DNA of 64,000 bases, taken from positions 75,636,401 to 75,700,400 of the forward strand of contig JAKGHH010000001.1 of the NCBI GenBank assembly GCA_022828595.1, in the 5' to 3' direction. The stretch's first letter is position 1. Every line of letters begins with the position of its first letter. The notes below the pieces were generated by a model, which was not told where the DNA came from, ran no database searches, and was given only the letters and a program-made list of their open reading frames with translations. Both the position numbers and the translations under genes were made by a program. Source of the stretch: Nelumbo lutea (taxonomy: Eukaryota; Streptophyta; Magnoliopsida; Proteales; Nelumbonaceae). Shown one piece after another: positions 33,101-45,100 of the stretch.

Positions 33101-36100
33101 GAGGACCCTGTTTGCTTCAGTCTTTGACGGGAAGATGAACAAGAATAGTTCATCCGCCATTTTTTTCACTTTATCACCTCCCACTTCCCTCCAAGTTCTG
33201 GTTGTCCAACTTTCAACTTCTCTAATCCCGGTTCCCCACCGAAACCTTCCCACTAGACAACCCTGCAAAAACAACTTTCTATCTTCCACCCCCTGGGTCT
33301 CCGTCACAACCACCAGACTGTCCCCAACTTTTCTCAGTTCCAAGGCTCCATAATCCTACCATGCTCTAGCCACAATTGCTGCTTTACTATAGAAGTCTTT
33401 CCTGATTCTCGCGTCTGATCTGCCTCTGTAATATCAGTTCGTAGCCTCCCATCTCCTTCTCCCCATCGGAGACCTCCTTGGAAATCCCCTACAAAACATC
33501 AATGTGTCACACACCACAGTTCTCTCCCTTCACCGACATTCTGTAAAACCTCACTGGAGTTCACTCATATCATTTCTCTCATTTCATCGGAGTGTCCACC
33601 CTTCACCGACATTCAACAAGAAAACTCAAAGTATTTGGGGGATCTGCTTCAGCCACACCATCTATTAGCGGTTCCTCTAGGGGGCAATTGGGCCTGTGTA
33701 CCCCATGGTCATAACCCCCGTTTTCTGAGATTTCTCCAAATTGCGGATAAACTTTTTCTTGTTTTTTCTTTTTCCTCGATTTATAACTCTTTCTTTTAAA
33801 TTAATAAAATTATGTTGTTACTCGTAAAAAAATCTATTGGGGTCCAAACCACATCGTTTCCATTTGTTTCATATTACTATCCCATAACAACTTATTTATC
33901 TTCAGCTATCACAAAAAAAGAAAGGGGAATAACTCCATAGGCATACTCTATTGCACTAAGGATCCTTCAAGAAATGTGAGCCATTTTTCCAATTGACCCT
34001 GATTAGCTTATGCTGCATTTCAAACCTTGTCTTTGTATCAACTCTTGCTTGAACTAGTATTTTGTTTTGACTACTTTGCTCTTGTTTTCTAATATTGTTG
34101 TTCGTTCCAATTTGTAGGAAATGCTCGAACTGGAGACAAGGCGTGAACGTGTCAAACTTAATGTTGCCCGTAAGCATCCTTTCTTATTAACTTTCCACTT
34201 CTCGTATAATTGGTTGCTTGGTGATTTCAAGTTCATATTCCCTGTACCAAATGGTTACGTATTTTCTAGGTGATCCTATTCCATGAAAACTAAGACTTTG
34301 ATGTGATCTATAACTTTCCTAGAATAGTCCAAGAGCTTGTAGGTAGGATGCAAACCACACATTACAATCGTTGTAGCATCTTTTGCATGGAAAGAACAAA
34401 ATCCACACAACAACAACAAAAATTATTTGTGTGTTCGTTTTCATATTAACTGTTGCTGCCAACAAAAACAATACTGATATTGACAACAACAACAAAATCT
34501 AGAAATTTCTTCATAAACTAAACAGAAAGTCATTATGGCCATATGTTCCTACTAGTCACCAAACAACATTTTATGTGTTCCTTCTCATTAATTTTTGTTG
34601 TCTTTTTGACTCGATATGTAATATTTTTTAGGAGCACCCATGGAGATATATAATTAATTACCCAGAACAGAAGAAAGAAAGAATTAAAGATAATAATAAG
34701 GGTCTTATTGGATGTTGAAAGCATAATTTGTAGTGAAAGAAAATGGGCTTATTTGTGAGCCCATAATATCAGATAAACTTAAAAATAGCTTATAACCCAA
34801 TTAGGCGGGGGTATCTAGTGAGCTAACTAAAGCTCATCTAGACTAAATGAGGTGTCCCATTGTTAAGTCCTTAAGTTTGCTGGACCGGGAGCAGGATATT
34901 AAGATACTCCCAGTCACAGCTTAAAAAAATAATAATAAAGAAGAAAAAAGGGGCTTTCTTATAACCTCCCTCAGTCCTCTGTTTGAAGTTTTGAGTCTTT
35001 TTGAACGGCAATCAAGGTGAGAACTCAAAACAGAGTACCATTTAGCAGAGACGGTGTCGACTGACCAACAAGGCAAGGCCAATCACGATTCAGTGGATCA
35101 CGACCGAAGAATTTGCAATTTTGAACTTCAAAGATTCATATTTCATAACTTATCTATTGGATTGCGTCAAGTGTGTTCTCTAAATAGCTAAGAGCTACCT
35201 TGGCTGCTCCTTGGAAGGTCATTCATGAAATTCTTCCTACCTTTCTACCATATCAGGTTCAAGAATAGGCCTATTTCCAAAAGACTATTTTGAAAGATTA
35301 TTAAATGAACATTTAGAGGACGCTAATGGAGGAGAGACTGGTAAGGCGCCCCCAATTGCCTAGCCTCACCTTGGCGCCTTGAAAACTATGGTTTTCAGGT
35401 GGCTTGACACCTATGGTGTAATCATGCCGGCGAAGATCTACTAGCTGTCGGTGGGTTTAACTCTGAAAGTTGCCACTTTGTGCAAGAAGAATCCAAAAGG
35501 TGCATGAAGGGGAAGGTAGAAATGGAGTTTGTGCGGGCAGGTCAGTGGAGGAGATCCTTGAAGATAGAAGCAAAAAATTTCCTGTTCGAAGAGATGAGAA
35601 TCAAGGGTAAGGTAAGCCTGAAGGTAAGGGAAGAGAAAAAGGGTACAATATTGCTGGAAGGATTAGAAGTGATCGAGTGGCTAAGAGAGTTCATAGCTGG
35701 AGCCTGTTCAAAAGGTAAGCAGATAAACTGGCAGGATTTTAGTACATTAGAAGGGAGAAGATATGTTGTTGAATGTAAGAGGAATAGAAAAGGCTTCTTC
35801 ATAGCTTTGGCTGAATTTTTTGGTAAGGGACGAAGGCAACTAATGTGTCTACCAGCAGGAAAACAGAACCAAGGTTGGGGGGAAGTTGACTAGTTGTTCA
35901 AAGAGTTTTTAGCTCAAAGAGTAGCAAATGATAAAAAAGCCTCCATAAGGGAGGAGAAGGCATATCTCAGCAACAGCAGGGTAGAACAAGGGCCAGTAGT
36001 CATTGGCAAAAACAAAAGGCCAATGCAGAATGGTGGGAGGTCTAGAGAGAGAAGAGTGGGATAGTAAGTTTGTGATACAAGCCAAGGAAAAGGTTAATGA

Positions 36101-39100
36101 TTGGAGGAGGGTAGCTGACTTACTGGAAGCCAGGTTGAAGCTGAAGAGTGTCTTCACAGTAACCCCCTTCGATAATTGTAAAGCCCTCCTAGATCCAATA
36201 GAGAATGAATTGGAAATATCAGCTATCAATGTTCAGGCTGATTTCAGATCATTCACAGTCTTTAAATGGAATCCAATATCCCACTCCAAGGATTTATTTG
36301 TCGAAGATGGTGTGGTAGTGCGTGTAATAGGCTTGCCATTTCATCTATGGAAACAAGAAGTAGCAGAGTCTATAGCAGTATTGTGTGGAGGAATCTTGAA
36401 AGGAGCTTTCTAGGGAGATCTTTATTCAGTAGCAATTCTGCTAAGTGGTGTGAAGCCAGAAGACATTCCATGAAAGGTAGAGGTACGAACAGAGGGGAGT
36501 TTTGTCTCTGTGTGGCTAGCATCCTCCATTGAAGCAGGGCTGTGGAAGGAGGCTCGTATGGTAGGAGGGGAGAAGGAGGAAGAAGAAGCATTACGTGGAC
36601 TTGTGAGATTGGTTAATTCAAATGGGAAGGAATGTTTCACTAAAAAGGGCCAACAAATTCTGGGAAGCCAAAAAGCTTTAAGGCAGATGGAAGGTCAAAC
36701 CTGTAGAAAGCAAGAAAAGGCTATGACAAATGGCAGATCTTTTGCGCAGGTGGTGTTAGGGGAAATAGACAAAAATTTACCAGTGTCTAAAGGGAGAGGG
36801 CTGAACCAGCAACCTCAGACAGGGAGGGTTGTTGGTTTGACCATTAAAACAGGGGGGTGTGATTTGTTAAGAGGTCACGTGGGAGGAAAAGACTTAGAAA
36901 ATGGCCCCAATCGAGTGGATCCCTTTTCTGGTAGGCTGGAGAAGGCAACTCAAGTAAAGGCTTTAAAGCTGGGTTCTTATATTACAAGTTTTGAGCCCAA
37001 GGCCCATTATCACAAGACAGATGGGCCAAGGGACCCTTTAAGTAAGCACGTGACTGGGAGGAGGGATGAGCTAATAGACGAGATTAAGCGCCTATCTTCT
37101 TCTACCCCGAATCCCTCCTTTCGATTGAACAGTTCAGGCGCAAAATCTCAAGACTCTCAGTCTTGAGGCTCTCTACAGTGGGTCCCATCCAACCTGGCAA
37201 ACCGTCTCTCACCAGATAGGCACAACCCGAGATACTTGAAGCCTAGTAATTTGAACAGAACAGGGTTTGAAGATTGGTTGAGTGAACAAAACAACAGTGA
37301 CGATTCTGATAGAGACGAAACTTTAAGTTTGGGAAGTCTGTCTCCGAAAAACAACAATGATTTACTTGAAATAGAAAGTTTGCATACAGAGCTGTTGTTT
37401 TTTAGAGGAAGAGATTGAAGAGGCAGGTGGCGGGAAGACTAGAAATGGTGAAGAAAATGGTCCTAAAGCTGTGAAAACTCCTCTTCCCTTCGTCGAGGGA
37501 GCTGACCCTGAGTCTAATGAATTACAGGATGTTGGTGGAGAGGGACAAGAATCAGCCATGAGGATGGATGTGGGTATTCCAGTGTCAGAAACACAGAGAA
37601 AGGCTTTCCAAGTGGGTAGGTCGTCAAGAAGTGATTCTTTCACTATGTCTACTTCACAACTTTGTCCAAAAAGGGGAAAGGCCTTAAAACCATTTTTCGC
37701 CTATCAGCAACTCAATTCCAGTGATTCTAGCCCTACCCCCGTCCTACCAGGTATGGGTGTCAATTCTTTTTTAGGTACTGACTTGTCTGCTATGCCTGTA
37801 ACAGATATTCCAGCTTCCCATCCAGGAGGTTTCGATGCAAGAGAAAGGGTGATAGTGGAAGGAGGAGAGAGGCTGATGGAAGGAAGTAGTAAGGGGGAGG
37901 CGGACAGAATTTGGGAGTTGATCTGTACAATGATGGAGGAACTAAAAAAAAATGAAGGATTCTTAGAGAGATGTTGCAGCCAAAATAAGTGTGAGCAGGG
38001 TAAAATTCTTCCTCAGACATTGGCTGGAAAGGATGGAGAAAAGAAAAAGGATGATTGTTGTATTAGGAAGGGGGGAGAAAAAGGAACAAAGAAGAAAAAA
38101 AGATCTGAAGTGGAAAGGCTAATCTCGGACATTGAGGGGGATTTAGAATTCAGTGGTAGAGGGGATAGGAGGAAGGGCCTAAAATGAGGAGATTATGGCC
38201 TTTTCATGGGTTTTTTGCTATTTTGTCTCGATGAAAATTATTAGCTGGAATGTAAGAGGGTTAGGGAGTGCAAGAAAGAGAAGGGTGATCAAAGACCTAC
38301 CCTGAAGGGAAAAACCCGATATTGTGCTGTTACAAGAATCCAAAATGATGGAATCAGATGGGAGATGGGTGAGGAGTTTTTGGAGGTTTAGAGGTTTAGG
38401 TTGGAGCTCGTCTCCTTCTTGGGGAGCCTCGGGGGGGGGGGGATCGTAACACTGTGAAGGGAGGATGTGGTGGAAATAGTGGAAGAATTGATAGGCAGAT
38501 TCTCAGTTTCCATTAAGTGTATGAATGTAGAGAATGGGTGTGTATGGGCCTTAACCAATGTTTATGGCCCTAATTCCTATAGAGAGAGGAATGAGATGTG
38601 GGAGGAACTATATGCAATCAAGGGGCTATGGGATGGCCCTTGGTGCCTAGGTGGGGATTTTAATGTCATTAGATTCTCTAATGAAACCAGTAATCCCCAA
38701 CAGGTAATTACAACAAGCATGAGGAAATTTAATGGTTTTATTGAAAAATGTGAACTGAATGTAATACCTCTGCTGCAAGCCAGTTACACTTGGTCCAACC
38801 TTCAGGAAACCCCTTTGTGTTTGAAGTGGGACAGGTTCTTATTTAACCTTGCTTGGGAGAATAGTTTGGAAAACTTGGTTGCTAGAGCATTACTCAGGGT
38901 CACCTCCGATCACTGTCCTATCCAGATAGGTACTAAGTTTTTTCCTATAGGACACAAACCTTTTAGATTCGAAAATATGTGGCTTACCCATCCAGATTTT
39001 GTGAAAAAAGTGAAGGAATGGTGGGGTGAGGAGGAGAGGGGGGTAAGATGGAAGGGGATCAAGTTTCATAAGAAATTAAAAAGATTGAGAGACAAAATAA

Positions 39101-42100
39101 AAGAGTGGAATAGAGATCATTTTGGTAGAATTGAGGAGCAAAAATTGTGCCTAATCTCTCGAATAGAAAACTTGGATGTAAAGTAATCTCAAAATGGGTT
39201 GACCGAGGAGGACGGAGTGTTAAGGAGACAATTGAAAAAGGATTTGGAAGAGGTGTTACTGAGGGAAGAAATCAGTTGGAGACAAAAATCTAGACACAAG
39301 TGGATTAAGGAGGGCGATGGGAACACTAGATTTTTCCATGATATGGCAAATGGGAGACGAAGAAAGAATCTTGTGACCAAGCTAGAGATAGGAGAGGAGG
39401 TGATTACCAACCAGGATGACGTAGCCAGAAAATTTGTGGACCACTTCAAATCGATTTATAGAAGATTTTTGAATGAGAGAACAGTTGTGGAAAGGGTGGA
39501 ATGGCCAAGAATTGATGACGGAGTGGCAAGGTGGCTGGAAAGGGATTTCGAGGAAGAAGAGATTAAGAAAGTTGTCTTTCTAATGGATAGATCCAAGGCT
39601 CCAGGTCCAGATGGCTTTACAATGGGTTTTTATCAAGACTGTTGGGAGGTGTTGAAAGAGAATTTAGTTGAAGTCTTTAAAGAATTTGCAAACAATCACA
39701 TTATAAGCCCTAGAATTAATGCCACGTTTTTGGGCTTGATACCTAAGAAGAATGATGCCAACCACCCAAAAGATTATAGGCCTATTAGTCTGGTGACAAG
39801 CATCTATAAAATTCTGGCTAAAGTGCTCTCGTTGAGGATCAAAACAGTCCTCCCTTCTATCATTAGTGAAACCCGGGGGGCTTTCATTCAAGGGCGACAA
39901 ATAACAGATCAGATCTTAATTGCAAATGAGTGTGTGGAGGAAATGAAAAGGTCTAGTAAGAGAGGTTTCATTTGTAAATTGGATCTTGAAAATGCCTATG
40001 ATTTGGTGGACTGGAAGTTTCTATTAAAGGTTATGCGAAACTGTGGATTTGGGGACAAGTGGTGTAATTGGATTTTTGGGTGTATCAGTACTTGTCACTA
40101 CTCTATTTTGGTAAATGGTATGGTGAGGGACTTTTTTCCAGCTTGCAGGGGTGTCGGGCAAGGGGATCCACTCTCACCCTTCCTTTTTACCTTAGTAGCT
40201 GATGTGATTAGTAGGGTCATTACTAAGGCTGACAGTGAAGATGCCATTAGGGGTTGGAGAATAGGGAGACACCAAGTCCCCGTCACCCACCTTCAGTTTG
40301 TAGATGGCCTAATGATCTTTTGTGAAGGAGGTTTTAGCGAAAAGGTAGCAAACCTAAAGGAGCTAATCAAAGGATTTGAAAGTATTTATAATTTGAGAAT
40401 AAATTTGGAAAAGAGCCACATAGCGGGTATAAATTTGGAGGTAGGGGAGGTCGAGGCTATTGCGGAGTGTCTTGAGTGTTCCACCTCTGCTTGGCCTATG
40501 TCATATTTAGGGCTTCCTTTAGGGGCAAATCCTAGGGAGAGTAGATTTTGGACCCCAGTGATAGAAAAGTTTGAGAAGAGATTAGCCTCATGGAAGAGAA
40601 ATTATGTCTCTTTAGGAGGGAGAATTACCCTTAATAAGAACTACCTTGGCTAACTTACCTACCTATTTTTTGTCTGTTTTTAGGATACCAGTTAGGGAAG
40701 CTAGGAAACTGGAGAAGTTGATGAGAGGTTTCTTATGGGAGCCAGGATAAGAAAAAAATGATCACTTGGTTAATTGGAAAATTGTGTGCAGAAGTAAAGA
40801 AGAGGGGGGTTTGGGACTTGGGAGGGTAACTAGAAAAAATCAAGCTCTGTTAGGGAAATGGTTGTGCGATGGCCATTGGAAAGAGAGAGGTTGTGGCATG
40901 TGGTGGTGGGAAGCATTCATGGGAGGTTAGAGAATGGATGGGATACTAGTGTATCCAGGCAAGCTAACCTGGCAGCACCTTGGAAGGCCATTCACAACAC
41001 CCTTCCTCAATTCCTCAATTTTATCAGGTATGAATCTTGTTTTGGCAACACTGTTCATTTTTGGGAGGATATTTGGGTAGGAGATGCACCTTTAAAGGAT
41101 CTGTTCCCTTCACTATTTTCTGTTTCTTTGTACAAAAAGGAGGTGGTCTCAAAATTTGTATCACCTTTGGGAACACCCTTAGATCCTACTTGGGATTTTG
41201 GGTTTCGTAGAGGACTTAGGGATGATGAAATTGAATCTCTTTCTGTTTTGCTTGGTTGTCTTAATCAGGTTTGTTTGGATCCCTCCAAGCCAGATAAGAG
41301 GGTATGGACTCCTAGACCCAATGGAACCTTTACTTGTGCTTCTTTCTTCAAGTCTATCTCTCAACTTTCTACTTACCAACCCTTTCCGTCAAAAGAAATT
41401 TGGTGCAGGCCAGTTCCCCAAAAAATTATGGCGTTTTGTTGGGAAGTATTCCATGGGAAAGTAAACACTCTAGATAACCTACAAAAGAGAAGACCTTTCC
41501 TCTGTATTTCTCCTAATTGGTGTATCCTCTGTAGAGCTCACGGTAGGATTGTTACCACCTATTAATATCTTGTCCCTTTTCTACAAACCTTTGGGCTTGG
41601 CTACTTTCGTTGTTTGGGAGTAGTTGGAGTCTACCAGCAGAAGTTCACATGCTCTTCAACCATTCTACCTTTTATTGGCCTACAACAATAGGGAGAATTA
41701 TGTGGAGATGTGCTCGTGCTGCCTTGATTTGGACTCTTTGGGAAGAAAGGAATATTAGAATTTTTCAAGAAAAGGAAAGGAGCAGTCAGGAATTGAAAGG
41801 TTGTGTTAAATAAGACCTTGGAAATTTTTCATCAATTCTCCTTTAATGACCTTTGGAGAAATCGGTCAGCAGTAGCGAGGTGTTCATCTCTAAAGGACAA
41901 ATCAATTACAAGCTGGTCTCCTCCATCCGAAGGCTCACTGAAGTTGAACTTTGATGGAAGTAGCATGGGTAATCCAGGAATATCCGGAAGGGGGGTGCTT
42001 TGAGAAATGAGAAGGGAGATATTTTGTTGCTCTACTCAGGTCCCTTGGGAATTGGGGACTCCATTAGGGCAGAACTTTTAGCTGCTGTACAAGGGGTGCA

Positions 42101-45100
42101 ATTTGCAAACCATTTGGGGGTACAACACCTAACAATCGAGGGGGACTCCAAAGTGGTGGTGGGTTGGTTGAAAAATCCTGAAGAGGCTATGTGGCGTTAC
42201 AAGAATGAAATGAAGAAATTTAGTTGGTTGACAAGGAATATGTTGGTCACTGTACAGTGGGTGGGGAGATCAGCAAATACTTTGTCAGATGTGTTATCTA
42301 AGAAAGGGGTAAATAGGGAAGAATTGTTTTGGGCTCAATTGTGATTCTTGCTTTTCTTTCCTAGTTTACTTGTAAGATTCAAGGAGGGGCTGCAGCTCGC
42401 GCCTCTCCCTGGGATGTTGTATGAACTTACTCTAAATCTGCTTCTGAATTAATAAATTTATTATCATTCATAAAAAAAAAAACATTTTATTAAATGTAGA
42501 GAAGATGGGCCAAATGGCCCATAGGCTATTTATCCTTTTTTATCTTTTATGTTCTTTGTTGTAATGGGCCTTATTCTGGGTCTATTCTTTCTATGTTATG
42601 TTCTTTTAATTTCTTGCCCAACTAAGGGTCTCTTTGTAAATTATCAAAGTTTAACTTAATAAAATAGTGTTAGGGGTGTAAGAGTGGAGATTAAGGTTCG
42701 AAACTCTCTTACTCTGAACCCCTATTGCCGCCATCTTCTTCTTCATCTTCTCTTCCTTGGAAGAATGATTTCTATTATTTTATTTTGATTTCTGCATCTG
42801 TTCTAAACAGTCCTTTATTCTCAAAAGACTGTTTTTCTTCTTTAAAGAAAGGGGTCTACAATCTAGTTTAGTGAGCAACAGGCCCCAAGTTATTTGGGCT
42901 TATTTGTAATGCAATAAGCATTTAATGGGCCTGCAGTAGAGCCCATTTAGTGGAATAGCAGGCCCTAAAAGAATAAACCCATTTTGATTAATTAATTGTG
43001 AGGTGTCTCACTTATTTATGAGGGGATGCCACTTGTCCTACTCTAACAAGAGGACTATTTTCCCTCCTTTAACCACTTGAAGTGGGGGGACACATGTCAA
43101 CCTAGGGGAGAGAGTTATTTTCCCTCCTCTAACCACTTTAAGTGGGGGGACACATGTCACCCTAGGGAGAAGGATTTATTTTCCCTCCTTTAACCACTTG
43201 AAGTGGGGGGACACATGTCATCCTAAGGGAGAGAGATTTATTTTCCCTCCTCTAACCACTTTAAGTGGGGGGACACTTGTCACCTTAGGAAGGAAGAGTT
43301 TTCTTTTCCCTCCTTAACCCATTTTAAGTGGGGTGACACTTGGTACTCTAAGAAGAGAGGATTGGGGAGTTACTTAACCACCTCCCTTCTCTATATAAAC
43401 CCCTCTCCTACAAGGAGAAGGGGCTAATGCCTTTTTGTTGGCTATTACTAATTGATTTGCATGATTTCTTGCATTAAGAAACAAGTGGGAAGAGAAAAGA
43501 GAAGAAGATTGGTGTTGGAGAGCATAAAAGAAAAAGGAAGAAGAAGGTAGGGAATTTGGTTTTCTTCCTATACCTCTTCAATATGATACTCCTTGTGCTT
43601 CCCACATGAGATGGAAGACCATATTTTATCTATTCCTCTCACTCGTTTCTTTCTTCCTTTTCATTTTCTTTTCTCCCTTGTTTCTTATTGAAATACATAT
43701 AAGGAGACAACCATCTATAGCCTTATTCGTGAAACTTGGCTGATTATGGTTCCTTACAACCTCTTAACTTATGTGTGAGGGGAAAAATCATCTACAGCCT
43801 TGTTCATGAAACTTGGCTGATTATGGTTCTGTTAGACAGTTTTTGTATGCCCTTAGCTTCAATCTGATTTGATGTACTTTTGTTATTTAGTGGAAATAAA
43901 TAAAGTGCATGTTTGATTCATGTTGTTTGGTTTAATTCTGTGTAAAACCCTAAAACTGGACATTTATAGAGACTCGTGTTAGTTTTAAATGTTCACAGCC
44001 GTTGGATAAGTCTGGGGAGATTTATCCTGCCAAGGCTGATACTGGTGTGCCACCAAGTGTTGGGATGGCTTGTCTCAGCCACCAGGGTAAGACCCGAGGC
44101 ACATGCAGTATGGGATTACTTGAATCCTTGAACCGGACCAGATTTCCAGTCTTGCCCTGGACCTTGGAGATAGATGGGCGAAACTGGAAAGTTATACCTG
44201 ACCCCTAGACTCGATTATGACACTTCACTAGGTGTTGGATCAGGCTGCCTTTGATATGCCAATCAGTGAGATCCTTAGCGGGGATCAAAACCTAGGTATG
44301 TTGGGGCAATTTGAGAATTCATCTGAGTGGGTGATCATAGTGACAGAATCAGTCACTTTGTCGGACAAAGGGTAATGATCGGGACTGCACTCTCTCTGAT
44401 GGAAACCAAACTGCCGGCAGTTGATTTCAATCGTTGGAATTTTGTTTTGCAAAATTAATATATTTATATATGTATGTACGGTTTCAAATTGTTTGCAAAT
44501 GGTTTTAATTCTCGGGATCCATGTGAGAGGAGAGTGCGGCACTGTTCCTTGCAGCCGAGGGAGAGGTCCTCTCTTGTCGGGCAGTGCTTGATCATTAAGG
44601 GCTAAGAGGTTAAGTGTAAGACCATTGAGGATAATACCTGATGGGCTAATCTTGCACCTGCCCACAGTCCCTGGGTTTTTATAAGATGGCTTGGCCCAGG
44701 GACCACTTAATGTAAGTGTTGGGCCCATAGGGTCCATATGATGGACTCAAGGGGTTCATTGAGTTTTTCAGTGAATTCGGCTGGGCCTTGTATTAAAGGC
44801 TGGGCCGAACCCATGTGGCTGGTGTGTAGATCAATGCTTGGGTCCCACGCCATACAAAGAAGCTCAACTGGGCAGCAGATTGGAAAGTAATTAGACACTG
44901 AACACTTAATGGGCCAGAAGCCCATTTCGAGGTGGGCTGATATGATCACCCATCCTTGGGGCGAATATGAGATTAATGTTAGTAAAAGGATTGGGCTTTT
45001 AGCCTTATCCACTCTTGGAGACCAAATTCAAATTAGATTTGAATCTGGTAACCTCCTGATAAGATCAGGAGTAAGCTAACTTTATCTGCAGATAGGATTA

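Larger units (their letters stand above)
35440..42482 (+). mobile_element. Nearly full-length L1-like LINE in intron 4
   Basis: About 7 kb, sense to the host gene: ORF1 (about 35480-38187), ORF2 (38231-42344) and a 3' UTR ending in AATAAATTTATTATC and an A tract (42471-42481). The left limit is uncertain (35.39-35.46 kb). A 10-bp TTATTAAATG present near 35304 and after the A tract is a weak candidate target duplication. Frameshifts and an RT active-site change mark it as dead. Confidence 0.8.

Noticed and set aside
43056..43360. CRISPR-like array
   Set aside because: Units are contiguous minisatellite repeats without unique spacers, in plant nuclear DNA.
44285..44737. 150-codon minus-strand open frame in solo LTR B, partly matched at 28488-28778 in solo LTR A
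   Set aside because: It lies inside an LTR, has no known domain, and the shared reading follows from nucleotide homology; copy A is interrupted. No sign of coding selection can be seen by eye.
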